Source: Erysipelotrichaceae bacterium (lineage in GTDB: Bacteria > Bacillota_I > Bacilli_A > Erysipelotrichales > Erysipelotrichaceae). Taken from it: 64,000 bases of DNA. The notes beneath the pieces were generated by a model. That model saw only the letters and a list, made by a program, of their open reading frames with translations, was not told where the DNA came from and searched no databases. The translations under genes were made by a program, and so were the position numbers. The stretch covers positions 1-64,000 of the forward strand of contig JAFTCJ010000025.1 of the NCBI GenBank assembly GCA_017454765.1, given 5' to 3'. Below are positions 49,884 to 56,219 of this stretch, piece after piece. How positions within the stretch are numbered: the stretch's first letter is position 1; each line of letters begins with the position of its first letter.

Positions 49884-49960
49884 TGGTGGCCCGGGTGGGA
49901 TTCGAACCCACAGATGACTGATTCTAAGTCAGCCAGATATACCGGTTCTCGTACCGGGCC
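49884..49960 (-). tRNA. Atypical tRNA, anticodon probably UAG (Leu codon CUA)
   Basis: Acceptor GGCCCGG/CCGGGCC, A73, CCA. Anticodon arm GCTGA-CTTAGAA-TCAGT gives UAG; an alternative fold (TGACT/AGTCA) shifts the loop and loses U33. The variable region is short, unlike normal class II tRNA-Leu, and the D-arm is poor. Identity is therefore uncertain. Confidence 0.6.
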
Positions 49961-49965
49961 TTTTC

Positions 49966-50051
49966 TGGTGGGCAGAGAAGGAATTTGCACCTTCACAGAC
50001 TTGATGCGGCGGTTTTACGGACCGGTGAGCTCACTCATGCTCAGTCTGCCC
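49966..50051 (-). tRNA. tRNA-Tyr(GUA)-like with C33
   Basis: 86 nt with a long variable arm as expected for Tyr. Acceptor GGGCAGA/TCTGCCC, A73, CCA. D-stem GAGC/GCTC. Anticodon arm CGGT-CCGTAAA-ACCG; position 33 is C instead of the near-invariant U. The T-loop reads TGCAAAT. Confidence 0.75.
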
Positions 50052-50053
50052 AT

Positions 50054-50128
50054 TGGCACCCCGCAGATGAATCGAACATCTATCGTAAAGATCGCAGCTT
50101 TACATTCTTTCCTTTGAACTAACGAGGT
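50054..50128 (-). tRNA. tRNA-Arg(GCG)-like
   Basis: Acceptor ACCTCGT/GCGGGGT with G-U pairs, G73, CCA. Anticodon arm TAAAG-CTGCGAT-CTTTA gives GCG, which is rare in bacteria because CGN codons are normally read by an ACG (inosine) tRNA. T-arm AGATG-TTCGATT-CATCT. Confidence 0.72.
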
Positions 50129-50130
50129 AT

Positions 50131-50207
50131 TGGTCAGTGTGGAAGGATTCGAACCTTCGGCCTCATGCTTCCAGGTCACGCGGACTGCCAAACTGTCCTA
50201 CACACTG
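50131..50207 (-). tRNA. Atypical tRNA, anticodon probably UGG (Pro)
   Basis: Acceptor CAGTGTG/CACACTG, A73, CCA. D-stem GGAC/GTCC, T-arm GAAGG-TTCGAAT-CCTTC. The anticodon stem CGTGA/GCATG has one mismatch and the loop CCTGGAA has C at 33; reading it one base further would give GGA (Ser) but then the stem fails. Identity uncertain. Confidence 0.58.
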
Positions 50208-50211
50208 ATAT

Positions 50212-50285
50212 TGGAGGTTCCGGTGAGAATCGAACTCACGCTCGGGGCGTTGCAGGCCCCTGCCTTTCCTCTTGGCTACGGAATC
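50212..50285 (-). tRNA. tRNA-Cys(GCA)
   Basis: 74 nt, usual for Cys. Acceptor GATTCCG/CGGAACC with one A-C mismatch, discriminator U73 as required by CysRS, CCA. Anticodon arm GGGGC-CTGCAAC-GCCCC gives GCA. T-arm GTGAG-TTCGATT-CTCAC. Confidence 0.85.
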
Positions 50286-50289
50286 ATTC

Positions 50290-50365
50290 TGGTGGTCTAT
50301 ACGGGTAACGCTCCCGTTATCTCCACGTTGACAGCGCGGCAAGTTTACTTATCCTCCAATAGACC
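50290..50365 (-). tRNA. tRNA-Asp(GUC)-like
   Basis: Acceptor GGTCTAT/ATAGACC, A73, CCA. Anticodon arm CCGCG-CTGTCAA-CGTGG gives GUC. The T-loop AGCGTTA departs strongly from TTCRANY, and the D-arm is weak, so interaction between D- and T-loops may be lost. Confidence 0.65.
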
Positions 50366-50367
50366 AT

Positions 50368-50443
50368 TGGTTCCGGATCAGGGAGTCGAACCCTGTTGAC
50401 ACGGCTTATGAAACCGGACCAGATAACCGACCTTCCACCCGGA
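50368..50443 (-). tRNA. tRNA with CAU anticodon (Met or Ile2)
   Basis: Acceptor TCCGGGT/ATCCGGA, A73, CCA. Anticodon arm CGGT-TTCATAA-GCCG gives CAU; one outer pair is missing. T-arm CAGGG-TTCGACT-CCCTG. Without more data elongator Met, initiator and lysidine-modified Ile cannot be separated. Confidence 0.72.
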
Positions 50444-50450
50444 ATATAAC

Positions 50451-50525
50451 TGGTGATGTCACTGGGAATCGAACCCAGATTGCGAGGTTGAAAACCTCGT
50501 TTCCTGACCGTTAGAAGATGACACC
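50451..50525 (-). tRNA. tRNA-Glu(UUC)
   Basis: Acceptor GGTGTCA/TGACATC with one G-U pair, A73, CCA. Anticodon arm CGAGG-TTTTCAA-CCTCG gives UUC. T-arm CTGGG-TTCGATT-CCCAG. The most normal tRNA of the array. Confidence 0.85.
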
Positions 50526-50526
50526 A

Positions 50527-50601
50527 TGGCAGAAGCTGATGGACTTGAACCAGCCAACTGACGATTATAAGTCGCCTGTTTTACCTTTAAACTAAGCTTC
50601 C
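50527..50601 (-). tRNA. tRNA-Ile(UAU)-like
   Basis: Acceptor GGAAGCT/AGCTTCT, G73, CCA. Anticodon arm GGCGA-CTTATAA-TCGTC gives UAU, reading AUA. Most bacteria read AUA with a lysidine-modified CAU tRNA and avoid UAU. The T-stem has one mismatch. Confidence 0.72.
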
Positions 50602-50604
50602 ATT

Positions 50605-50681
50605 TGGGCTGAAAGATGGGAATCGAACCCATTCACATCCGGGCCACGACCGGACCGCTCACCTTTTTGCGTTCTTTCAAC
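50605..50681 (-). tRNA. tRNA-His(GUG) with C33
   Basis: Acceptor TTGAAAG/CTTTCAG, discriminator C73 and an encoded G at -1, the His identity marks. Anticodon arm TCCGG-TCGTGGC-CCGGA gives GUG, but position 33 is C. D-stem CGC/GCG, T-arm AATGGG-TTCGATT-CCCAT. First tRNA of the array. Confidence 0.82.
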
Positions 50682-50689
50682 ATTTCCCT

Positions 50690-50717
50690 GAGGCCTGATT
50701 CCAGCTGATCAGGCCTC
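50690..50717 (-). other. Hairpin between the XRE gene and the tRNA array
   Basis: GAGGCCTGAT and ATCAGGCCTC pair over ten bases starting at the XRE stop codon. It has no T-run and is followed at once by tRNA-His. It may be a weak terminator or a processing site between the regulator and tRNA parts of one transcript. Confidence 0.55.
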
Positions 50718-50922
50718 ACTTCTCCTTCACGACGATCTCCTCGATCGCTGTATTGAACAACTCGGATAAAACAACGATGTTGTCCAAGGTAGGCATCGTC
50801 TCGCCCCTCTGCCATTTGAATATGGCCTGAGGCGTATTGAAACCCATTGCCTCCTGGATCTGCCTCACTGTTATTCCCTTCTCTTTTCTTAAACGGGCTA
50901 TGTTGTTACCCGTCTCGATCAT
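50716..50922 (-). CDS. XRE-family helix-turn-helix regulator
   Basis: 68 residues from the ATG at 50922 (AAGGATCAAT upstream; the frame extends 33 bp further). NIARLRKEKGITVRQIQEAM and NTPQAIFKWQRGETMPTLDN form the full Cro/C1 helix-turn-helix, followed by LFNTAIEEIVV. It lies directly upstream of, and in the same direction as, the tRNA array and may control it; this is inferred from position. Confidence 0.85.
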   Translation of the reverse strand: MIETGNNIARLRKEKGITVRQIQEAMGFNTPQAIFKWQRGETMPTLDNIVVLSELFNTAIEEIVVKEK

Positions 50923-50966
50923 ATTGATCCTTGTCGTCGTGCACAACGCAATCACTTCCTTTCAAA

Positions 50967-51009
50967 CAAAAACCGCCTGTCTTACTTCATTTCTGTTTCA
51001 GACAAGCGG
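50967..51009 (-). terminator. Terminator after the 44-residue gene
   Basis: On the minus strand CCGCTTGTCT and AGACAGGCGG pair across a 17-nt loop and are followed by TTTTTGTTTG. It ends the transcript of the small gene at 51044. Confidence 0.78.
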
Positions 51010-51043
51010 TCATTATCATCCGGAAAATATTCAGGATCGGTTT

Positions 51044-51178
51044 CTACACAATAAACCTCAAACACTCTGAAGCAGAAAGTACACTAAAAATCTGGTCATC
51101 CCAAATCGGGAGGTCGATCAGTCGTTCTTCGTGCATATAGCTTATCTGTGAGAATAAGTTTAACTTTGCAGAATTCAT
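51044..51178 (-). CDS. Small hypothetical protein (44 residues)
   Basis: Translation from the ATG at 51178 gives MNSAKLNLFSQISYMHEERL and then IDLPIWDDQIFSVLSASECL, RFIV, stop. The ribosome site TAAAGGAGAACACG is strong, and a terminator follows the stop. Too short for most ORF callers. No family recognised; acidic-aromatic middle, no membrane helix. Confidence 0.55.
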   Translation of the reverse strand: MNSAKLNLFSQISYMHEERLIDLPIWDDQIFSVLSASECLRFIV

Positions 51179-51250
51179 CGTGTTCTCCTTTACGTTAACT
51201 AATATAACAGACATATTTCAAAAATAAAAGTATACCTGTAGTATATTTTT

Positions 51251-52273
51251 TTATTCATGGAAATGACCGAACATGGCCTGTTTCTCATAACAGATATGTT
51301 TCATGTCCAGTTCATCGATGATGTGTCTGGGTTCAGCCCTAACATACATCTGTTCTTCAGGTTGGAGATTGCCTTTGTCCGAATCGATGTAGATCGCCAA
51401 CGGTCTTCGTAGACCAATCGCATAAGACAACTGCACCTCACACCATTTGAGATCATGTTTCTTCAATAACTCTTTCGCAAAGACTCTGGCCATGTAGGCA
51501 CCGGAAAGATCCACCTTGGAAGGATCCTTCCCATTCATGCATCCGCCTCCAACATTGGAGAAAGACTGATAGGAATCTACGACGATCTTCCTTCCCGTCA
51601 ATCCCGCATCACCTTCGAATCCGCCGATCAGGAACCTTCCGGTCGGGTTGATCAGGAAGCGTTCCACCTTTAATCCGTAGTTCTCACATAACTCAGTCAC
51701 ATAGTCCTTCAGAATCCTATCTGTTTCTTCCCTGTTTGTTTCAGAATTGTTGTAGGAGATCGTAAAATCTTTGATAGATACGATGTTGAAATCGTCATCA
51801 TAGACACCTGTGATCTGCGCTTTCCCATCTGGATAGAAATCCTGATGTGTATGAACCAGTTCATCATAATATCTTGCCAGTTTCTGTAATATGACCATGG
51901 CCGTCGGTAACAGTTCTGGAGTATCGTTACAGGCATAGCCGAACATCATGCCCTGATCTCCTGCACCGGACACTTCGTCGTTCGTGCCTAAGGCGATATC
52001 AGCTGACTGCTTGCCGATATTGTCGATGATCTCATAATCGTCTCTGTAGCCGATATCTCTGAGAACTCTCCTTGCGATATCCTGTGCACTGAACACTGCT
52101 TTGCTCGTGATCTCACCGGTAATGAAGATCTTCCCCTTTCCACCGACTGTCTCGATACCACATCTGCTGTACTCATCCTGTTTCAGACACTCATCCAGTA
52201 TTGCTGCCGATATCTGATCGCAGACCTTATCCGGATGTCCTCTGAAGACGATTTCATTAGAAAATAACTTCAT
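51251..52273 (-). CDS. metK: S-adenosylmethionine synthetase, short form
   Basis: 340 residues against about 385-400 in the usual enzyme. RGHPDKVCDQISAAILDE, the GAGDQGMMFGYACND loop, FLINPTGRFLIGGFEGD and VGGGCMNGKDPSKVDLSGAY are the conserved ATP/methionine and triphosphate loops. It makes SAM from ATP and methionine in the cytoplasm. The C-terminal part is shortened and partly divergent. A SAM-I riboswitch lies directly upstream, so feedback control is intact. Confidence 0.92.
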   Translation of the reverse strand: MKLFSNEIVFRGHPDKVCDQISAAILDECLKQDEYSRCGIETVGGKGKIFITGEITSKAVFSAQDIARRVLRDIGYRDDYEIIDNIGKQSADIALGTNDEVSGAGDQGMMFGYACNDTPELLPTAMVILQKLARYYDELVHTHQDFYPDGKAQITGVYDDDFNIVSIKDFTISYNNSETNREETDRILKDYVTELCENYGLKVERFLINPTGRFLIGGFEGDAGLTGRKIVVDSYQSFSNVGGGCMNGKDPSKVDLSGAYMARVFAKELLKKHDLKWCEVQLSYAIGLRRPLAIYIDSDKGNLQPEEQMYVRAEPRHIIDELDMKHICYEKQAMFGHFHE

Positions 52274-52295
52274 CCTTCCTTCTTTCTAACCTAAG

Positions 52296-52428
52296 AAAAA
52301 GTCCCACCACCTATGATGAGACTTCACTTCAAACAATGTTACCCATCGTTCAAGCATTAGCACCTTGTCTTCTGACAGGTTGCTGCACGATCATCAGGCT
52401 TGTCCCTCCCGTGCTCTTCATAGGTATC
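52296..52428 (-). promoter_or_regulatory. SAM-I (S-box) riboswitch with terminator
   Basis: On the minus strand the aptamer holds CACGGGAGGGACAAGCCTGA, GCAGCAACCTG, AAGGTGCTAATGC and GATGGGTAACA, matching the S-box core (AGGGA, GCAACC, GGTGC-AA). It is followed by AGTCTCATCA...TGGTGGGACT with TTTTTC, the expression-platform terminator. SAM binding should stop transcription before metK, 23 bp downstream. Confidence 0.9.
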
Positions 52429-52449
52429 TATAATATATTACAGTATCGA

Positions 52450-52812
52450 TTATTTTTCAACGATCCCGATATTTCTGGCAGCACAGATATAGACGTTCTG
52501 ATAAATTTTTGCTATCGTCCCATCCTTTGCCATAACAACACCTGAGAGAAAATCTATCATTCTCTGTTTATCTTCAGGCACCATTTTTTCAAAATTCAAC
52601 AGAACGGCTCTTCCTTGTTTAATATACTTGCAAAGTTTTTCAACCTCTTCAGAATGAACAGGCTTTGCAACAATGATAAAAGCATTGATTCCTTCAACTG
52701 AATTCTCTGTCTGATAATCTCTCTGGTATCCGTTATCCGGATCTTCAATCGGATCATCGGTATCTGGATCTGGTTCAAAGAGCCATGTTTTGATTTGCTC
52801 TATAAAGTTCAT
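52450..52812 (-). CDS. sepF: Cell division protein SepF
   Basis: 120 residues. After an acidic linker (FEPDPDTDDPIEDPDNGYQ), the SepF core reads VEGINAFIIVAKPVHSEEVE, AVLLNFEKMVPEDKQRMIDF and LSGVVMAKDGTIAKIYQNVY. SepF polymerises with FtsZ at the septum. The N-terminal amphipathic helix MNFIEQIKTWLF fits membrane binding. Lies just upstream of the SAM riboswitch; no ylm cluster beside it. Confidence 0.9.
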   Translation of the reverse strand: MNFIEQIKTWLFEPDPDTDDPIEDPDNGYQRDYQTENSVEGINAFIIVAKPVHSEEVEKLCKYIKQGRAVLLNFEKMVPEDKQRMIDFLSGVVMAKDGTIAKIYQNVYICAARNIGIVEK

Positions 52813-52850
52813 TGTGACTTTAAGTTATCCTTCTTTTTTGATTTCTGTAT

Positions 52851-53909
52851 TTACTCTTCTTCACCATTGATTTCCAAATCAATAATATCTGTATCGTCAT
52901 TCAATTCAGGATTTGCAAGTCTGGTTTCTTTTAATGAATCCTTCAGTCTATCACAACATGGTTTGAATGTAGCAAAAGTCAGACCTCCACCAATAATGGC
53001 TCCGGCAATAGGAATTGAATTTTTTGCAAACTCTCCTAACATTTTTTTGGTTAAACTTACGTTAAACCATTTAACAATAGCTTTTATAGTTGGATATAAT
53101 TTCCCTTTTGTAAGAGCAGTGCTGATGATCTTTTTTTCTACTCCAGCTGCCAATGCTTTTGATAACGACTTTAATGCGTTGTTTGCTCCTGCTACACCAT
53201 ACATGGTTCCTAAACAAATGGTTATTAGATTTAACGTTTCAGAGTCAAGAACGGAACCGTTATTGTCAACATTGATTTGAGGGAATCCGTAAAGATAAAG
53301 TTCTTCCTGCATAACCCTCAACATACATCCATAGTATTGTGCAACATCTGCTGGAATTGTTGCCAACATTGCTGCTCCACCCGGAATTCCCAAAGCAGCC
53401 GAAACTCCAGAAACAACGTTTCTCTCCTTCTTAATAACTTCATCACAGATTTTATCAAGGTCTTCTGGTTTGATACCTGCTTTAGCTGGTGTTTCTTCTA
53501 TTGCTTTATCAATTACGTTTTCTGGATAGTATCTGGATAATTCTCTCTTTAAGAAATCTTTTCTATCAATTTTAACACCAGGGGTGTTGATTCCTATAAT
53601 GATGATATCTTCTATATCAATCTCTCCATTGCCGTTTTTATCTAGTGCTTTTGTTAATTCCTGTTTTCCCTTTTCTGCCAGTTCAAGGCCTGCATCTTTA
53701 GCGGCGGTTGCTTTCTCTCCTGCCTTCTGCAAAACAGGTTTACTAGCATTTGCTGCCTTTTTAGCAGCTTCGCTTGTTTTGGATGCAACATTTTTTGCAA
53801 AAGACATAGCATCCTTAAGGTTAATTTTTCCAGATTTTTTTGTTCCTTTTACATCATCAGGATCGTTCTCGATTTCTTCGAAAATCTCTTTCTTATTATT
53901 CTGTTCCAT
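52851..53909 (-). CDS. EcsC-like protein with EF-hand-like loop
   Basis: 352 residues. An Ala/Lys-rich helical N part (KKAANASKPVLQKAGEKA) precedes LDKNGNGEIDIEDIIII (about 90-106), a D-x-N-x-N-G-x-I-D calcium-loop-like motif. The rest (SAALGIPGGAAMLATIPADV, LYLYGFPQIN, SIPIAGAIIGGGLTFATF) is like EcsC-family proteins with hydrophobic membrane-associating segments. Function unknown. 38 bp upstream of sepF. Confidence 0.68.
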   Translation of the reverse strand: MEQNNKKEIFEEIENDPDDVKGTKKSGKINLKDAMSFAKNVASKTSEAAKKAANASKPVLQKAGEKATAAKDAGLELAEKGKQELTKALDKNGNGEIDIEDIIIIGINTPGVKIDRKDFLKRELSRYYPENVIDKAIEETPAKAGIKPEDLDKICDEVIKKERNVVSGVSAALGIPGGAAMLATIPADVAQYYGCMLRVMQEELYLYGFPQINVDNNGSVLDSETLNLITICLGTMYGVAGANNALKSLSKALAAGVEKKIISTALTKGKLYPTIKAIVKWFNVSLTKKMLGEFAKNSIPIAGAIIGGGLTFATFKPCCDRLKDSLKETRLANPELNDDTDIIDLEINGEEE

Positions 53910-53947
53910 GGAATACTTACCTCACTAACACCATTATACAATCGTTT

Positions 53948-54748
53948 CTATAAGCCTACTGCCGGACTTATCTCTTTCATGGACTCGATACAGCTCAACA
54001 GATAATCATCCAGATAGCTTCTTGCCTGATTCACCATATCTTCCTCTATTCCGTAATAAGCTTCCGCGATGCTTCCTGTCATGGCTGCAATCGTATCGGA
54101 ATCTCCGCCGATCGATATCGCATTTCTGATCGCATCTTCAAAGGAATCAGATTCCAGGAATGCCTCTATTGCCTGGGGAACGGATCCCTGACAGGTCTCA
54201 TTGAATCTGTATACCGGTCTGATCTCGTCCAGTGTAAAGTCGAGTTTATAATATCTGCTTTCTGTATATTCCCTGATCTCTTCTTTTGTTTTTCCTTTTC
54301 TTGCCAGATAGATGCAGGCTGTGACCGCCTGCGCTCCTTTGATCCCTTCCGGATGATTGTGTGTCACGGCAGCGCATCTTTCCGCCAGTTTCAAAGAATC
54401 AGAAAGAGAATTTGCGATCCATGCGCACTCCGATGTCCTCATGCCGGAACCGTTTCCGAAGGAGTTGTATGGCCTGCTGTCATCAGACATGATCCAATGC
54501 GCGAAATTGCCGCCATAGCCGCAGTCCGGATATCTTCTTCCGATCTCTTTCATCCAATAAACAAGTTTTTCTTCCAGATCCGTATAATCGTTCTTCTTTG
54601 ACTCGTGAAGCGCTTTTGCTACAGCTATGGTCATCACGGTATCGTCTGTGAAAAAATCCCATTGTGTAAACAGCTTAAATTCCTTTGATCTGTGATTATT
54701 GAATTCAAATCTTGAACCGGCAATATCGCCGATGATCGCTCCGTACAT
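53948..54748 (-). CDS. ADP-ribosylglycohydrolase (DraG family)
   Basis: 266 residues from the ATG at 54748 (AGGGAGAGAATCA). MYGAIIGDIAGSRFEF at the start, WDFFTDDTVMTIAVA, AVTHNHPEGIKGAQAV and SIGGDSDTIAAMTGSIAEAY hold the acidic residues that bind two magnesium ions. The enzyme removes ADP-ribose from proteins or nucleic acids. Near the RNA-repair locus but separated by housekeeping genes, so no link is claimed. Confidence 0.92.
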   Translation of the reverse strand: MYGAIIGDIAGSRFEFNNHRSKEFKLFTQWDFFTDDTVMTIAVAKALHESKKNDYTDLEEKLVYWMKEIGRRYPDCGYGGNFAHWIMSDDSRPYNSFGNGSGMRTSECAWIANSLSDSLKLAERCAAVTHNHPEGIKGAQAVTACIYLARKGKTKEEIREYTESRYYKLDFTLDEIRPVYRFNETCQGSVPQAIEAFLESDSFEDAIRNAISIGGDSDTIAAMTGSIAEAYYGIEEDMVNQARSYLDDYLLSCIESMKEISPAVGL

Positions 54749-54873
54749 ATTGATTCTCTCCCTGACTGATATCATTTGAAGTCATTCTACCATTAAATCT
54801 GTTAAAACTGTGCAAAGCTTTCATTCGATTGATTTTTTACTTTACCGGTACTCTTTTCCAAATCTTTTTGTAT

Positions 54874-54879
54874 TATAAT
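54874..54879 (+). promoter_or_regulatory. -10 box of the ABC importer operon
   Basis: TATAAT in the AT-rich gap, 40 bp before the solute-binding protein start. The -35 is poor (ACTCTT-like). Confidence 0.5.
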
Positions 54880-54918
54880 TGAGTTAAGATCAAAAGGTCT
54901 TAAGAAAGGATAATTTAA

Positions 54919-56145
54919 ATGAAAAAACTGTTAATGATTTTACTGGCTGTGCTGATGTGCCTGTCACTTGCAGCATGCTCAGGCGGCGGTGAAGAAGCTG
55001 CTCCTGCTGACAACCAGGGCGGTGAAACCACAGAAGTAGACACTGCCACGTTTGAAGAGCTGCTGGCTGCCGGCATCGAGAACGGCAACAAGCTGACGAT
55101 CTACTCGACGCACTCTGTTGCTGTCAGTGCTCTGGAAGCTTTCATGATCAAGTATGCTCCGGATATCGAATACGAAGGAACACAGATCGGCGATACCAAC
55201 CAGGTCACTCAGGTTGCTCAGGAAGTCAAGGAAGGCGTCAGCGGCGCTGACATCATCTTCATTCAGGATGGTGCTCGTGTCCTGACAGACCTCGTTGAAG
55301 AAGGCTATGTCTACAACTGGTACAACCAGGAGATCAAGGATATGGTCGGCGATGACTGCGAACCTCTGCTTGTATGGGATTACTGCAACAAGGTCATCAT
55401 GTACAACAATGGTGCCGACAACACTTACAACGAAGGCGATATCAACAACATCTGGTACTGCACTGATCCGGCCAACAAGGGTGCCTTCTGCATGAAGGAT
55501 CCGACAACGGAAGGTGTCAACATGAACTTCTTAGTCAACCTGGTAGCTGATGAAAACGCTGCAGCACTGGAAGCTGCATACAAAGAATACTACGGAACAG
55601 ACCTCGTTCTTGACGACGACTGCCCGAATGCTGGCTATCAGTTCATCAAGATGATGTATGCCAACGAGATGGTCTTAGGTTCATCCGACTCAACGATCGC
55701 CAAGGATATCGCAGCTGCTGAAAAACCGATGAGCGGTCTGCTGACTCTGAACAAGTATCTGAAGTCCCGCGGTCTGCGTGATGACGGCGTCACTTACAAC
55801 CTCTTATACACGACCAACGATGTCAACCCGGTTGCCGGATTCATCTATCCGATCTACGGTCTGCAGGTCCAGAACGCTGACAACCCCGAACTCGCAAAGG
55901 CATTCCTGATCTGGTTATACTCCAAGGAAGGATGGGTCGGTGACGGTGAAATGACGATCGCTGACGGTTCTGTATACAAAGGCATGCAAAACAGATACGG
56001 CGACTACTCAGGCAACACTTCCAACCCGGTCGCTGACGGCGATATGAGCGTTGTTGAATGGAAGAAGATCCTCATTCAGGAAGACGCTGTTCAGGCAGCT
56101 GAATACAGAGCTGATGTAGAAGACTTCATCCAGCTGATCAAATAA
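54919..56145 (+). CDS. ABC solute-binding lipoprotein (ferric/phosphonate type)
   Basis: 408 residues. The signal LLMILLAVLMCLSLAACSGG ends in a lipobox. The mature part (KLTIYSTHSVAVSALEAFM, VKEGVSGADIIFIQDGARV, GAFCMKDPTTEGVN, NPVAGFIYPIYGLQVQN) follows the SBP type of FbpA/AfuA and phosphonate importers. It feeds the permease and ATPase encoded next. A GC stem at 56168 lies between it and the permease, consistent with higher expression of this gene. Substrate unknown: iron, phosphonate or an anionic sugar. Confidence 0.9.
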   Translation: MKKLLMILLAVLMCLSLAACSGGGEEAAPADNQGGETTEVDTATFEELLAAGIENGNKLTIYSTHSVAVSALEAFMIKYAPDIEYEGTQIGDTNQVTQVAQEVKEGVSGADIIFIQDGARVLTDLVEEGYVYNWYNQEIKDMVGDDCEPLLVWDYCNKVIMYNNGADNTYNEGDINNIWYCTDPANKGAFCMKDPTTEGVNMNFLVNLVADENAAALEAAYKEYYGTDLVLDDDCPNAGYQFIKMMYANEMVLGSSDSTIAKDIAAAEKPMSGLLTLNKYLKSRGLRDDGVTYNLLYTTNDVNPVAGFIYPIYGLQVQNADNPELAKAFLIWLYSKEGWVGDGEMTIADGSVYKGMQNRYGDYSGNTSNPVADGDMSVVEWKKILIQEDAVQAAEYRADVEDFIQLIK

Positions 56146-56167
56146 GTTTCAACAATCATTCAATCAT

Positions 56168-56196
56168 AAGGGCTTGGGCTACACGCCCAATCCCTT
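56168..56196 (+). terminator. Intercistronic hairpin after the solute-binding gene
   Basis: AAGGGCTTGGGC and GCCCAATCCCTT arms followed by TTTTATT. It probably stops part of the transcripts, giving excess binding protein over permease. Confidence 0.75.
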
Positions 56197-56219
56197 TTTT
56201 ATTAGAAAGGACAAAGGAT

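Noticed and set aside
49723-50681. Protein genes overlapping the tRNA array (for example the plus-strand frame at 50130-50399)
   Set aside because: These frames follow from conserved tRNA arms (repeated GFEPS/RIEL-like peptides) and lack ribosome sites.
53948-54748. ADP-ribosylglycohydrolase as part of the RNA-repair or a toxin-antitoxin system
   Set aside because: metK, sepF and an EcsC-like gene lie between, and no ADP-ribosyltransferase is nearby.
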